From the NCBI RefSeq assembly GCF_905397275.1, contig NZ_CAJPUY010000008.1, forward strand, positions 62,001 to 126,000: a DNA stretch of 64,000 nt, in the 5' to 3' direction. Below the pieces are notes generated by a model. It saw nothing but the letters and a program-made list of their open reading frames with translations, was not told the DNA's origin and made no database searches. The translations under genes were made by a program, and so were the position numbers. This document shows positions 54,051 to 64,000 of this stretch, piece after piece; the stretch's first letter is position 1, and the number at the start of each line of letters is the position of its first letter. The stretch is from Cupriavidus yeoncheonensis (GTDB taxonomy: Bacteria; Pseudomonadota; Gammaproteobacteria; Burkholderiales; Burkholderiaceae).

Positions 54051-55019
54051 TCAGTCCGCCTGGATCTTCGCCGTCTTCACCACCCCGCCCCACAGCGTCA
54101 GTTCACGCTGGATGCGGTCAGCCAGCGGCTTGGGCCCGGTGATGTCGAGGTCGTAGCCGCCGGCGGCCATGCGCTGCTTGAACGCGGGATCATCGCCGAT
54201 GGCCTTCTGCGCCTTGATCAGCTTGTCGACCACGTCGGCGGGCAGCTTCTGCGGGCCGATCAGCGCATACCAGCCGGTCAGGTCATAGTCCTTGAGCCCG
54301 GACTCGATCATCGTCGGCACGTTTGGCAAGGCGGGGTTGCGCGTCTTCGATGTGACCGCCAGCGCCCGCACCTTGCCGCCGTTGATGTGGCCGATGGCCG
54401 TGCCGGTGATGTCGAACATGAACGTCACCTTGCCGCTGACCACGTCGGCCATGGCCGGCGAATTGCCCTTGTAAGGCACGTGCAGCATCTTGACGCGGCT
54501 CATCTGCGCCAGCAGTTCGGCCGACAGGTGGTTCGATGCCCCAACCCCGGCGGAGCCAAACGACACATCGTCCGGATGCTTGCGCGCGTAGTCGACCAGC
54601 TCGCCCACGTTCTTCGCGGGGAAGTCCTTGTTCACCAGCAGCACGTTGGTGTAGTCAGTGATCAGGCCGATGTAGGTGAAGTCCTTGAGCGGGTTGAACT
54701 TGACCGAGCGCTGGATCAGCGGCGTCATGGTCATGGTCGGGCTGGCCACGAAGTACAGCGTATAGCCGTCCGGCTCCGACTTGGCGGTCAGGTCGGCGGC
54801 GATGGCACCGCTCGCGCCGGCGCGGTTGTCCACCACCACGGGCTGATGCAGCGCGCGGCCGAGCTGCTCTGCGTAGATGCGTGCGGCGGTATCGACTGGG
54901 CCGCCAGGCGCATAGCCCACGATCAGCTTGACCGGGCGCGACGGATACGCATCCGCAGCCCATGCGGCCCCATGCAGCAGTGTCGCCATCATCGCGGCAA
55001 CGGTCATCCAGCGTTTCAT
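54051..55019 (-). CDS. Bug-family (TctC-type) periplasmic substrate-binding protein
   Basis: A 322-aa secreted receptor with a signal peptide of about 21 residues (ending AAWA), mature start DAYPSRPVKLIVGYAPGGPVD, and PYKGNSPAMADVVSGKV in the second half. GGAGGAGAC precedes the ATG. It follows the ligase gene on the minus strand by 80 bases, so the pair probably handles one acid. There are no membrane transporter genes nearby. Confidence 0.93.
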   Translation of the reverse strand: MKRWMTVAAMMATLLHGAAWAADAYPSRPVKLIVGYAPGGPVDTAARIYAEQLGRALHQPVVVDNRAGASGAIAADLTAKSEPDGYTLYFVASPTMTMTPLIQRSVKFNPLKDFTYIGLITDYTNVLLVNKDFPAKNVGELVDYARKHPDDVSFGSAGVGASNHLSAELLAQMSRVKMLHVPYKGNSPAMADVVSGKVTFMFDITGTAIGHINGGKVRALAVTSKTRNPALPNVPTMIESGLKDYDLTGWYALIGPQKLPADVVDKLIKAQKAIGDDPAFKQRMAAGGYDLDITGPKPLADRIQRELTLWGGVVKTAKIQAD

Positions 55020-55099
55020 ATTGTCTCCTCCAGGATTGCTTTGTGTTCCCGCCGGACACCGGCCGGGCCGGCGGGAAAAGAAAAATCCGCGCCGGGCCG

Positions 55100-56614
55100 T
55101 CAGCCCAGCAGCGCCCGCAGCGGCTGCTTGAGCAGCTTGCCGCTGGCAGTCGTCGGGATCACGTCGATCACGCGCACTTCGGCCGGGCGCTTGTACGGGG
55201 CCAGGCTCTCGCGCAGATAGGCATCGAGCCTGGCGCGATCGGGCTCGATGCCGTCCTGCATCTCGATGAAGGCCACCACCTCCTCGTTGCCGTCGCTCGT
55301 GTTGCGGCCGACCACGGCCGACTGGCGCACGCCCGGGAACGCGTTGATCACGGACTCCACTTCGATCGGGTACACATTGAAGCCCGACCGGATGATCAGG
55401 TCCTTGGAACGGCCCGAGATGAACAGCGCGCCGTCGGTGTCGAGGTAGCCGAGGTCGCCCGTATTGAGCCAGCCGCCCGGCAGCAGCGCTTCGGCGGTCT
55501 GCTCCGGATTGCGATAGTAGCCAAGCATCACGCCCGGGCCGCGCACGCGGATCTGCCCGCGCTCGCCGGCCGGCAGTGCCTTGCCTTCGCCGTCCGTGAT
55601 GCTGATCTCCACGCCTTCGACGATGTAGCCGGCCGAGCAATCGGCGCGCGGAGCTTCCATGCGCGTGATGAACAGCGAGCCGGCGTACTCGGTAATGCCA
55701 TAGCCATGGTGCAGCGGCTGGCCGAAGTATGTCTCCACCTCGCCCTTCAGGGTCGGATCGAGCGGCGCGCCGCCGGTGTAGAGGTAGCGCAGGCGCGGAT
55801 AGGCCTTGCGCTCGCGTTGCTGCGCCACCGCCATGATGCGCGTGAACATGGTGGGCACGCCCTGCAGGATGCTGATCCCGGGAGTGTCCAGCGCCGCGAA
55901 CACCTCGTCCGCATCGAAGCGGGGACGCACGAAGAGGCTGGCGCCACCATACAGCGTGGCCAGCAGCACCGTGGCGATGCCGAAGATGTGCGACATCGGC
56001 AGCGCGCCATAGGCGACATCGGTCGGCCCCATATTGCGGGAGGTCGCGGAAATGCGGGCAAAGTGCGTGAGGCCTTCGTGCGGCACCATCACGCCCTTGG
56101 GCGCGCCGGTGGTGCCGGAGGTATAGATCAGCGTGGCGACTTTGCGCGCCTGCTCGGCGGGCACGCGCTCCGGCGTGGTCGCGGCGCGCACCACGGTCAT
56201 GCCGTCGGCATGGACCGCGCAACCCGTCGCCCTGGCGTCAAGCCGCCGGCCGTGCGCGGCGGCGACGTCGGAAACATGGCCCGTGAACAGGACCAGCACC
56301 GGCTGCGCGTGGTCGCGGATGTTGTCGATCTCGCGCGCCGACAGGCGTGCGTTGACCTGGATCGGCCACGCGTGCAGCGTGCTGCAGGCGAACATCGTGG
56401 CGATCATCTCGTTGCAGTTCTCGCCGACCACGATGACGCGATCGCCTTCGCCCACGCCCTGCGCGGCCAGCCAGTCCCGCGTGCTCTCGATGCGGCGCCA
56501 CAGGTCGCCGTAACTGATCACGGTGCCGCTTTCGTAGAGGCACGGCGCCTGCGGCGTCTGCGTGGCCCAGTGGCGGGGAAGGTCGTGGATGAACTCGGGA
56601 CGGAAGGAAGACAT
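55100..56614 (-). CDS. AMP-dependent acyl-CoA synthetase/ligase
   Basis: A 504-aa adenylate-forming ligase with P-loop YTSGTTGAPKG, the hinge region NTGDLGYLDTDG and the C-terminal catalytic Lys in TASGK. Length is that of medium-chain or aryl-CoA ligases. The start at 56614 has weak ribosome-binding context; the longer upstream reading has a basic, unlikely N-terminus. It is divergent from the PimC/PimD-like dehydrogenase pair, with which it probably shares a pathway that activates and then dehydrogenates an acid (pimelate-like or branched). Substrate unknown. Confidence 0.9.
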   Translation of the reverse strand: MSSFRPEFIHDLPRHWATQTPQAPCLYESGTVISYGDLWRRIESTRDWLAAQGVGEGDRVIVVGENCNEMIATMFACSTLHAWPIQVNARLSAREIDNIRDHAQPVLVLFTGHVSDVAAAHGRRLDARATGCAVHADGMTVVRAATTPERVPAEQARKVATLIYTSGTTGAPKGVMVPHEGLTHFARISATSRNMGPTDVAYGALPMSHIFGIATVLLATLYGGASLFVRPRFDADEVFAALDTPGISILQGVPTMFTRIMAVAQQRERKAYPRLRYLYTGGAPLDPTLKGEVETYFGQPLHHGYGITEYAGSLFITRMEAPRADCSAGYIVEGVEISITDGEGKALPAGERGQIRVRGPGVMLGYYRNPEQTAEALLPGGWLNTGDLGYLDTDGALFISGRSKDLIIRSGFNVYPIEVESVINAFPGVRQSAVVGRNTSDGNEEVVAFIEMQDGIEPDRARLDAYLRESLAPYKRPAEVRVIDVIPTTASGKLLKQPLRALLG

Positions 56615-56910
56615 GATGCTCGCTGCTCGGTCGGAATGGTTACGGCGGATACGGCGGATGCGTCGAAGCATGCACTGCAACGCACTTGCTGCAGGTGAGG
56701 AAGTTTGCGCCATGTATCCCCGCTAAGCCATTTCGAATTCGCTAAGGCCGTCTTCGGCGCGGCCACGTCCTCCCAACGGTTCCGCCGGTCCGAAGGTCAC
56801 CTTTGCCATTGGTGAAGAAGCGAACGGCAAGCCCCTCATACAATCGGCCGGCACAGTGAAGGGCCGCCGCGCATACGCCATGCGGCCCGCGTACCACAGG
56901 GGACATTCAG
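56615..56910. other. Divergent intergenic region
   Basis: About 300 bases between the ligase and the dehydrogenase pair. It holds both promoters; no operator palindrome, small gene or RNA was seen. Confidence 0.4.
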
Positions 56911-58104
<1,194 letters not shown>

Positions 58105-58117
58105 AGGGATAGCAGAC

Positions 58118-59251
58118 ATGGACTTCACCTACAGCGAAGAGCAGCAGATGCTGGCGGACAGCCTGCGCCGCTTCATCGACACCGAATACACCTTCGAAGC
58201 GCGCCGCAAGAGCTCGCGCGCGGGCGAAGCGCTGGACCGCGGCCTGTGGAACAAGCTGGCCGAGATGGGCGTGCTGGGCCTGACCGTGCCGGCCGACTTC
58301 GGCGGCTTCGGCGAAGGCGCCGCGAGCCAGCTCGTGGTGCAGCGCGAACTGGGCCGCGGCCTGGTGCTGGAGCCGGTCACGCCGAGCGGCGTGATGTCGG
58401 CGGCGATCCTGTCGGCCTACGGCAGCCAGCCGCAGAAGGAACAATGGCTGCCTGCCATTGCCGGCGGCGAACGCATCGTCACGCTGGCCTACCTCGAGCC
58501 GACCACGCGCTACCGTCCCGAGACCGCGCGCGCCAGCGCGGAACGCAACGGCAGCGGCTACGTGCTGAACGGCACCAAGAGCCTGGTCTGGCACGGCGCC
58601 TCGGCCGATGCCTACCTGCTGACCGCGCGCATTGCCGGCAGCAACGACGTTGCCCTGTTCCTGGTGCCGCGCGGCAGCGCCGGCCTGACCGTGACCGGCT
58701 ACCCGACCATCGACGGCCTGCGTGCCGCCGACGTGTCGCTGCAGAACGTCACCGTGGGCGCCGATGCGCTGGTGGGCCAGCCGGCCGACGGCCTGGCCGC
58801 ACTGGGCCTGGGCATGGAGCATGGCGTGGCCGCGCTGTGCGCCGAAGGCGCGGGCGCGATGGAAAAGCTGATCGAGATCACCGGCGAGTACCTGGGCACG
58901 CGCCGGCAGTTCGGCAAGCCGCTGGCCGCGTTCCAGGCGCTGCAGCACCGCATGGCCGACATGCTGGTGCAGAAGGAGCTGGCCCTGTCGATGGCCTATG
59001 TGGCAGTCCAGGCGCTGGACGAAACCGATCCGGCCCGCCGCCGCCGCATGCTGTCCGCGGCCAAGGTCACGCTGGCACGTGCCGGCCGCTATGTCGGCCA
59101 GCAGGCGGTGCAGCTGCATGGCGGCATGGGCATGACCGACGAGCTGTCCGTGGGCGACTACTTCAAGCGCCTGACCATGCTCGACCAGCTGCTCGGCGAC
59201 AGCGACTACCACCTGCAGCGCTTCGGCGAAGTGATGGAAACCGCGGCCTGA
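58118..59251 (+). CDS. Acyl-CoA dehydrogenase small subunit, PimD-like
   Basis: A 377-aa acyl-CoA dehydrogenase-like protein with the C-terminal flavin-domain segments TRRQFGKPLAAFQALQHRMAD and QLHGGMGMTDELSVGDYFKR. In the position of EPGxGSD it reads LEPTTRYRPE, so part of the usual loop is altered, as expected for the second subunit of a heteromeric enzyme. AAGGGA precedes the ATG. It should pair with the PimC-like protein encoded just upstream. Confidence 0.88.
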   Translation: MDFTYSEEQQMLADSLRRFIDTEYTFEARRKSSRAGEALDRGLWNKLAEMGVLGLTVPADFGGFGEGAASQLVVQRELGRGLVLEPVTPSGVMSAAILSAYGSQPQKEQWLPAIAGGERIVTLAYLEPTTRYRPETARASAERNGSGYVLNGTKSLVWHGASADAYLLTARIAGSNDVALFLVPRGSAGLTVTGYPTIDGLRAADVSLQNVTVGADALVGQPADGLAALGLGMEHGVAALCAEGAGAMEKLIEITGEYLGTRRQFGKPLAAFQALQHRMADMLVQKELALSMAYVAVQALDETDPARRRRMLSAAKVTLARAGRYVGQQAVQLHGGMGMTDELSVGDYFKRLTMLDQLLGDSDYHLQRFGEVMETAA

Positions 59252-59304
59252 GGCCGGCGTCGCCAGACCGGCGGCGCTCCTGCGAAGCGCCAGGAGCGCT
59301 GGCT

Positions 59305-59351
59305 CGCGCGGCGAACGGGTACCGGACGGTCCGGTGCGCGTTCGCCGCGCG
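59305..59351. repeat. Long hairpin between convergent genes
   Basis: Perfect 13-bp inverted repeat CGCGCGGCGAACG/CGTTCGCCGCGCG with a second short repeat ACCGGA/TCCGGT inside the loop. It lies between the convergent dehydrogenase and GntR genes and could terminate both, though it has no U-tract. It is followed by three to four short GGATCAG-like tandem units. Confidence 0.6.
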
Positions 59352-59391
59352 GCGTTTCAGGGATCGGGGATCAGGGATCAGGACTCGGAAC

Positions 59392-60183
59392 TTAGGGCTG
59401 CGACAGCACGAACTCGTGGCTGGTGGTATCGACGCGCGAAACCCGATACTCGATGCGCTCGTCTTGATACGACGATGCCACCCTCAGGATCTTCAGCAGC
59501 GAGGTGCCGACCGGCACGCCGAGCAATGCCTCGTCATCCTCATCGGCCAGCGAGGAACGCATGCGCTCCTCGGTGCGGATGATGTTGATGCCGAATGCAT
59601 CCTGGTAGAAGTTGTAGAGCGTGTTCGGGCGCTCGCGCAGTTGCTTTTCCGTCAGCGTCCTGAACCGCTCTTCCGGCACCGTGATGGCGTCGATCATGAC
59701 GGGCTTGCCTTCCAGCGACAGCACGTTGGTGAAGCGGAACACGGCTTCGCCGACCGCCAGCCCCAGCGCGGCGGCCTCTTCCTTGTCAGCCTTGGCCCGG
59801 CGGAACCTGGCGAGTTGCACGGTGGGATATTCGCGATGCCCGTCCTGCCGGACGATGCGGAAGAAGCGGAAGAAATGGTCTTCCTGCCGATGCGTGGCCA
59901 CGAAGGTGCCGCGGCCCTGGTGGCGGATCATGATGTTCTCCGCCACCAGTTCGTCGATCGCCTTGCGCAGCGTGCCGATCGACACGCCAAAGCGTTCAAT
60001 CAGCTTGCGCTCGGACGGGATGACCTCACCCGGCTTCCACTCGCCTTTTGCCAGCGCGGCGAGTATTGCCTGCTTCACATCCTTGTACAGGACACCGCCG
60101 ATGGCGCTGCCTGCGTCAAATCTCGCGCCCACGTCAGGATCCCCTGTGATTAGCGTGCCGGGCGGCCCGGACGGCCGCGCCAT
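59392..60183 (-). CDS. GntR-family regulator, HutC/UTRA type
   Basis: A 263-aa regulator with an N-terminal GntR winged HTH (LYKDVKQAILAALAKGEWKP and PSERKLIERFGVSIGTLRKA) and a C-terminal UTRA effector domain. The ATG at 60183 is chosen because CGGA lies seven bases upstream; a longer start at 60210 is possible. It is the last gene in the direction of the sulfolactate-type operon, 134 bases after the Bug receptor, and is probably its regulator. Confidence 0.9.
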   Translation of the reverse strand: MARPSGPPGTLITGDPDVGARFDAGSAIGGVLYKDVKQAILAALAKGEWKPGEVIPSERKLIERFGVSIGTLRKAIDELVAENIMIRHQGRGTFVATHRQEDHFFRFFRIVRQDGHREYPTVQLARFRRAKADKEEAAALGLAVGEAVFRFTNVLSLEGKPVMIDAITVPEERFRTLTEKQLRERPNTLYNFYQDAFGINIIRTEERMRSSLADEDDEALLGVPVGTSLLKILRVASSYQDERIEYRVSRVDTTSHEFVLSQP

Positions 60184-60317
60184 GCAATTCCGATAGATAG
60201 GCCGGATCATATCAAAGCGATTCCTGCCGCTACGCCATGCGCCGCACCGGCCTGAACCGCATGCTCCGGCGCGCTCATCGCCGCCCGGCCCGCCCGGCCG
60301 CCGCTTGTTCGACCCTG

Positions 60318-61352
60318 TTATTCGACCCGGATCTGCTTCTCCTCGATCAGCTTCGCCCAGCGCGTGACCTCGGTATTGAAGTACTCGTTGAAAGGCGGGT
60401 TCTGCGGGGCCGGCGTGAAGCCCGCCGCCACGATGCGCTCGCGCATGGCGTCGGTCTGAAGCAGGCGCCCGACCGAAGCGGCGACCTTCTCGACGATGGG
60501 CCGCGGCGTTCCCGCCGGCATCATCAGTCCCGTCCAGTTCTCGACGATGAGCTCCGGGAACCCGGCTTCGGCCACCGTAGGGACATCGGGCAGTTGCGGA
60601 TGCCGCTCACGCGTCGTGACCGCCAGCGCGCGCAGCTTGCCGCCCTTCACATAGGCAATGGATTCCGGGAAGTTGGAAAACACCACGTCGAGCTGGCCAC
60701 CGATGAGGTCCGTCATCGACGGCGCGCCACCCTTGTACGGGACGTGGGTGAGACTGCTGCGGGTCTGGCTCTCGAACAATGCCAGCGTCAGATGCGGCGG
60801 CGTGCCGTTGCCGCTGGAACCGGCATTGAGCCTGGCCTTCTGGGCCGCGGCCGCGAGGTCCTTCATCGACCTGACGGGCGAATTCGCCGGCACCACCACC
60901 AGCATCGGCGACGACGCAATGCGCACCACCGGCACCAGGTCCTTCTGCATGCTGAACGGCAGCTTCGGGAACAGCGTCGCGTTGGAAGCATGGGTCAGCG
61001 TGACGGCCAGCCAGGTGTAGCCATCGGCCGGCGACTTGGCGACCTGGTCGGCGCCGATATTGGCATTGCCACCGGGCTTGTTGTCGACGACGATGGGCTT
61101 CTTCCACTCCTCCGACAACTGCTGGCCGACCAGCCGCGCCATGATGTCCGTCAGCCCGCCGGCCGAAAACGGCACGACATAGCGGATCGGCTTGCCCGGA
61201 TAGTCATTGGCGGCCGGGGCCGGACCGCCTCCCTGCCCCCCCTGCGCTGCCGCTGGCGTTGGCGCCAGCCACGCGAACGTCGATACTGCGGACAACGCAA
61301 CCAGCGCGCGGGCGGCTAGCCTGAGCGCAGGGCGAATCGAGCCTCGATGCAT
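60318..61352 (-). CDS. Bug-family (TctC-type) periplasmic substrate-binding protein
   Basis: A 344-aa secreted receptor with a signal peptide of about 36 residues, a Gly/Pro/Ala-rich linker (about 37-48) and NDYPGKPIRYVVPFSAGGLTD at the start of the binding domain. GGAGA precedes the ATG. Known sulfolactate operons include a TctC-type component (SlcH) of a tripartite transporter, so this could be the sulfolactate receptor; the TctA/B partners are not visible up to the window edge. Confidence 0.92.
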   Translation of the reverse strand: MHRGSIRPALRLAARALVALSAVSTFAWLAPTPAAAQGGQGGGPAPAANDYPGKPIRYVVPFSAGGLTDIMARLVGQQLSEEWKKPIVVDNKPGGNANIGADQVAKSPADGYTWLAVTLTHASNATLFPKLPFSMQKDLVPVVRIASSPMLVVVPANSPVRSMKDLAAAAQKARLNAGSSGNGTPPHLTLALFESQTRSSLTHVPYKGGAPSMTDLIGGQLDVVFSNFPESIAYVKGGKLRALAVTTRERHPQLPDVPTVAEAGFPELIVENWTGLMMPAGTPRPIVEKVAASVGRLLQTDAMRERIVAAGFTPAPQNPPFNEYFNTEVTRWAKLIEEKQIRVE

Positions 61353-61416
61353 GGTGTGTCTCCGTTTGGGGTCGCCGGCCCGCTTCCTGGCGGGTCCGTT
61401 GTCGATGGGGAATGAG

Positions 61417-62433
61417 CTACGCCTTCACCTCCTCGCCGGCGAGCGACAGCAGTTCGGCAAGCTGCGCTTCCGGTACTTCGATGCCATGGTCCTGCGCTTC
61501 AGCCTGCAGCGTGTAACGCCGGGCGCCCGGCAGCCGCGTGCCTGCGTCGCCAAGCATCGCATGCAGCAGCGCTTCGACCCTTTCCCCATAGACGGCCGAC
61601 CCGGCGAAGGCGCCCGGATCGAGCACGAGGAACAGTTGCCCGATGCGCGGCCGGTTGCCGGCATCCGTGAAGAATGAATCCGCCTCGGCGCCGAACCGCG
61701 CGCCGGCCAGGGTGGTCACCAACAACTCCACCATCAGCGCCAGCATGGCGCCCTTGACGCCGCCCGCCGGCAGCATCGAGCCGCGCAGCGCGGCCTGCGC
61801 GTCGGTGGTCGGCTGCCCGTCCTCGTCGAGCGCCCAGCCGGGCGGGATCGGCTTGCCCTGCTTCGCCGCGACCATGATCTTGCCGCGCGCGACCTCGGAC
61901 AGCGACAGGTCGATCAGGACCGGCGGCTGCCCTTGCCGCGGAAAGGCCGCGGCAATCGGATTGGTGCCGAACAGCGGGCGCTTGCCACCCCAGGCCGGCA
62001 TCGCCGCCGGCGAATTTCCCATGGCGATGCCGACCATGCCCGCGCGGGCCACCGCATCCAGCGGCAACCCGGCGGCGCCGAAGTGATGGCTGTTGGTGAC
62101 GGCGGCAACGCCCACGCCGGTGTCGCGCGCGCGGCGCATGGCCTCGGCGATCGCCAGGTCGCAGGCGGGGAAGGCAAACCCGCTCCCGGCATCGACCAGC
62201 GCCGCACTGGCACGGACACTGCGCACGGCGGGCACGGCCTGCCCGTCGACGCGGTCATGGCGCAGATGCCCGACGTACATCGGCACGCGCGAGACGCCGT
62301 GCGAGGCCAGGCCCATGGCATCGGCCCGCACCAGCGCCGCGGCCGTGGCCTGCGCCTGCAAGGCGCTCGCTCCGGCCCGGCGCAAGGCGGACCGGGCCAG
62401 CGCTTCCAGCCGCTCCATCGGGATTCGGCTCAT
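61417..62433 (-). CDS. comC: Malate/L-lactate dehydrogenase family, candidate (R)-sulfolactate dehydrogenase
   Basis: A 338-aa NAD(P)-dependent oxidoreductase of the Ldh2/MDH2 family, with catalytic-region motifs ASHGVSR (43-49), SHHFG (115-119) and GTNPIA (156-161). This family includes ComC, YbiC and YlbC. Adjacent to an SlcC-like enzyme and a SuyB-like lyase it fits ComC, which reduces 3-sulfopyruvate to (R)-sulfolactate. Its start overlaps the stop of the upstream gene by four bases (ATGA). The symbol is by context; lactate, malate or ureidoglycolate-type substrates are alternatives. Confidence 0.7.
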   Translation of the reverse strand: MSRIPMERLEALARSALRRAGASALQAQATAAALVRADAMGLASHGVSRVPMYVGHLRHDRVDGQAVPAVRSVRASAALVDAGSGFAFPACDLAIAEAMRRARDTGVGVAAVTNSHHFGAAGLPLDAVARAGMVGIAMGNSPAAMPAWGGKRPLFGTNPIAAAFPRQGQPPVLIDLSLSEVARGKIMVAAKQGKPIPPGWALDEDGQPTTDAQAALRGSMLPAGGVKGAMLALMVELLVTTLAGARFGAEADSFFTDAGNRPRIGQLFLVLDPGAFAGSAVYGERVEALLHAMLGDAGTRLPGARRYTLQAEAQDHGIEVPEAQLAELLSLAGEEVKA

Positions 62434-63368
62434 GACAGGGTCTCCAGCGTTTGCCGCACCTGCGCGGCGATCATCATCGACACGCGGGCATTGGCCTCGC
62501 GCGTCACGCCGCCGATATGCGGGGTCAGCACAAGGTTCGGCACGCCTGCCAGCACGCTGTCCGCGGGCAGCGGCTCGGCCTCGAACACGTCCAGCGCGGC
62601 GCCGCCAAGATGGCCGTCGCGCAGCGCGCTGGCGAGCGCGGCTTCGTCCACCACCCCGCCGCGCGCCGTGTTGATCAGCACGGCACCGGACTTCATCGCG
62701 GCAATGCGCTGTGCATTCATCAGGTGCCGCGTCGCGGCCACCAGCGGGACGTGCAGGCTCACCGCATCGGATCGGGCCAGCAGCGCATCCAGCGCGACGC
62801 CTTCCACACCGGTGGCGGACCAGACCGGGTCATCCGCGGACAGCATCGGGTCATGCGCCACCACGTGCATGCCGAACGCCTGCGCGAGCGCGGCGGCCTG
62901 CCTGCCGATATCGCCGAAGCCGATCAGGCCCAGCGTCTTGCCCAGGGCCTCGCGCCCTTCGGACAGGCGCGCACGCGGCCAGTTGCCGCCGGCCAATTCC
63001 GCGCTGCTGACATAGGCGCCGCGCAGCAGCATCGCGGCCATGGTCACCACGTATTCGGCCACGGACCGGGCGTTGGCGCCCGATGCCGGAATCACGCGGA
63101 TGCCGCGGTCGCGGCAGGCCGCGACATCGATATTGTCGAGCCCCACGCCGAGCCGCCCGACCACGCGCAGCGCGGGCGCGCGCTCCAGCAGCGCCGCGTC
63201 GACCCGGGTGCGGTTGCGCACGATCAGCGCATCGGCCTCGGGCAGCGCATCGAGCAACGCGCCGCGCTGATCCACCCAGCCCGGCTCGTAGCGCACGTCG
63301 AAGCCGGGCGTGAGCGCCTGCACCGCGGCCGGGTCCATGAACTCGCTGATGCAGATGCGCTTCATCAT
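62430..63368 (-). CDS. slcC: D-2-hydroxyacid dehydrogenase family, candidate (S)-sulfolactate dehydrogenase
   Basis: A 312-aa dehydrogenase of the 2-hydroxyacid/phosphoglycerate dehydrogenase family. The NAD motif GFGDIG is at 150-155 and the catalytic residues are Arg236 (NTARGG), Glu265 and His284 (TPHIGG). SlcC oxidises (S)-sulfolactate to sulfopyruvate; together with ComC it inverts the stereochemistry so that SuyAB can use the product. Overlaps both neighbours by four bases, so the three are strongly coupled. Identity is by context and could be another 2-hydroxyacid enzyme. Confidence 0.68.
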   Translation of the reverse strand: MMKRICISEFMDPAAVQALTPGFDVRYEPGWVDQRGALLDALPEADALIVRNRTRVDAALLERAPALRVVGRLGVGLDNIDVAACRDRGIRVIPASGANARSVAEYVVTMAAMLLRGAYVSSAELAGGNWPRARLSEGREALGKTLGLIGFGDIGRQAAALAQAFGMHVVAHDPMLSADDPVWSATGVEGVALDALLARSDAVSLHVPLVAATRHLMNAQRIAAMKSGAVLINTARGGVVDEAALASALRDGHLGGAALDVFEAEPLPADSVLAGVPNLVLTPHIGGVTREANARVSMMIAAQVRQTLETLS

Positions 63369-64000
63369 GCGGACTCGTGGATGCGGGTCAGCACGAACTC
63401 GCGGTGGCCAAGTGCCTCGGCTGCCGTCCAGCGGCCATTGACGGTTGCAAGCATGCACTCGAGCAGCTTGTCGCCGGTCTGGTCCAGCGTCTGCTCGCGC
63501 TGCAGCAGCCCGGAGCAGTCGACGTCCATATGCTCGCTCATCAGCCGCACGGTACGCGGATTCGCGCAGAGCTTGATGACCGGAACGATCGGGTTGCCGA
63601 TCACATTGCCCTGGCCCGTCGGGAAGAAATGCACGACGTATCCGGCGGCGGCGCACAGGGTCACCATCTCGGCCGCGGCGGACGACGAATCCATGAACCA
63701 CAGGCCCGGGTGGGTCGGCTCCTCGGCCTTGTCCAGCACGCCGTCGACCGTGCACTTCTTGCCGATCTTCTGGATATTGCCGAGCGCCTTCTCCTCGATG
63801 GTGGTCAGGCCGCCGGCGATATTGCCCTTGGTCGGCTGGGACTCGGACAGGTCCGAGGTCTTCCAGCGGTCGATCATGCCCTGGTAGCGCTCGAACATGG
63901 CCATGAACTGGTGGCGCACGTCGTCATTGGCGCAGCGCGCCGCGACGATCTGTTCGCCGCCGGTCAGCTCCGAAGTCTCGCCGAACACCAGCGTGGTGCC
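63365..64000 (-). CDS. suyB: UxaA-family lyase, candidate sulfolactate sulfo-lyase large subunit (partial)
   Basis: The last 211 residues of a UxaA/GarD-family protein; the start lies beyond the right edge of the window. Visible family features are [36 protein letters not shown] and the C-terminal [21 protein letters not shown]. SuyB is the large subunit of (R)-sulfolactate sulfo-lyase, which gives pyruvate and sulfite; altronate dehydratase is the other common member. The two neighbouring dehydrogenases make SuyB the better reading. Confidence 0.62.
   Translation of the reverse strand, partial: GTTLVFGETSELTGGEQIVAARCANDDVRHQFMAMFERYQGMIDRWKTSDLSESQPTKGNIAGGLTTIEEKALGNIQKIGKKCTVDGVLDKAEEPTHPGLWFMDSSSAAAEMVTLCAAAGYVVHFFPTGQGNVIGNPIVPVIKLCANPRTVRLMSEHMDVDCSGLLQREQTLDQTGDKLLECMLATVNGRWTAAEALGHREFVLTRIHESA

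Overview
The window is GC-rich, densely coding DNA from a betaproteobacterium of the Burkholderiales, most like Cupriavidus/Ralstonia. Supporting signs are the abundance of Bug (TctC-type) periplasmic binding proteins, the Burkholderiales-type OmpC-like porins, the PrkA-YeaH-SpoVR operon, an aspartate dehydrogenase of the type known from Ralstonia eutropha, and the intergenic palindromic repeats. No rRNA, tRNA, CRISPR array, transposase or phage gene was seen.

Layout. (1) 0-9.7 kb, mostly minus strand: an operon with a 101-aa protein of unknown function, a Rieske oxygenase, an SDR, a cupin, an IclR regulator, an SDR with an altered active site, a ThDP enzyme, an aspartate-dehydrogenase-like enzyme and an aldehyde dehydrogenase. 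An alpha/beta hydrolase lies just upstream, and a porin and a Bug receptor follow on the plus strand (10.2-12.5 kb). A 16-bp palindrome of the GTTTYATATATRAAAC type occurs at all three likely promoters, which suggests one regulon under the IclR protein. (2) 12.5-15 kb: acyl-CoA ligase plus hydroxyacyl-CoA dehydrogenase. (3) 15.3-19.2 kb: an MscS-type channel and a LuxR-type regulator. (4) 19.3-25.3 kb: a LysR gene divergent from an operon of CoA-transferase, MaoC-like protein, Bug receptor and paired acyl-CoA dehydrogenases. (5) 25.4-30.3 kb: the conserved spoVR-yeaH-prkA stress operon. (6) 30.7-38.1 kb: an operon of two Bug receptors, acyl-CoA ligase, enoyl-CoA hydratase and acyl-CoA dehydrogenase, divergent from an AraC gene. 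(7) 38.1-39.2 kb: an intergenic region of tandem and inverted palindromic repeats. (8) 39.2-43.7 kb: CoA-transferase and SDR, a divergent LysR gene, a small membrane protein and a 24-residue membrane peptide. (9) 43.9-49.5 kb: acyl-CoA dehydrogenase, CoA-transferase, MmgE/PrpD, CitE-like lyase and MaoC-type hydratase, matching the gene content of bacterial itaconate degradation clusters (ict-ich-ccl). (10) 49.5-54 kb: a lower-GC stretch with a porin, a possible small RNA, a region without a supported gene and a chemoreceptor. (11) 54-59.3 kb: Bug receptor and acyl-CoA ligase, divergent from a PimC/PimD-like dehydrogenase pair. (12) 59.4-64 kb: GntR regulator, Bug receptor, ComC-like and SlcC-like dehydrogenases and the end of a SuyB/UxaA-type lyase, which together resemble a sulfolactate catabolic operon.

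Taken together the window is a series of carboxylate-catabolism modules. The recurring pattern is uptake (porin, Bug receptor), CoA activation (ligase or family III CoA-transferase), beta-oxidation-like steps (acyl-CoA dehydrogenase, hydratase, SDR) and a local regulator. Substrate assignments are inferences from family and context; only the itaconate and sulfolactate modules have a gene set specific enough to name a substrate.
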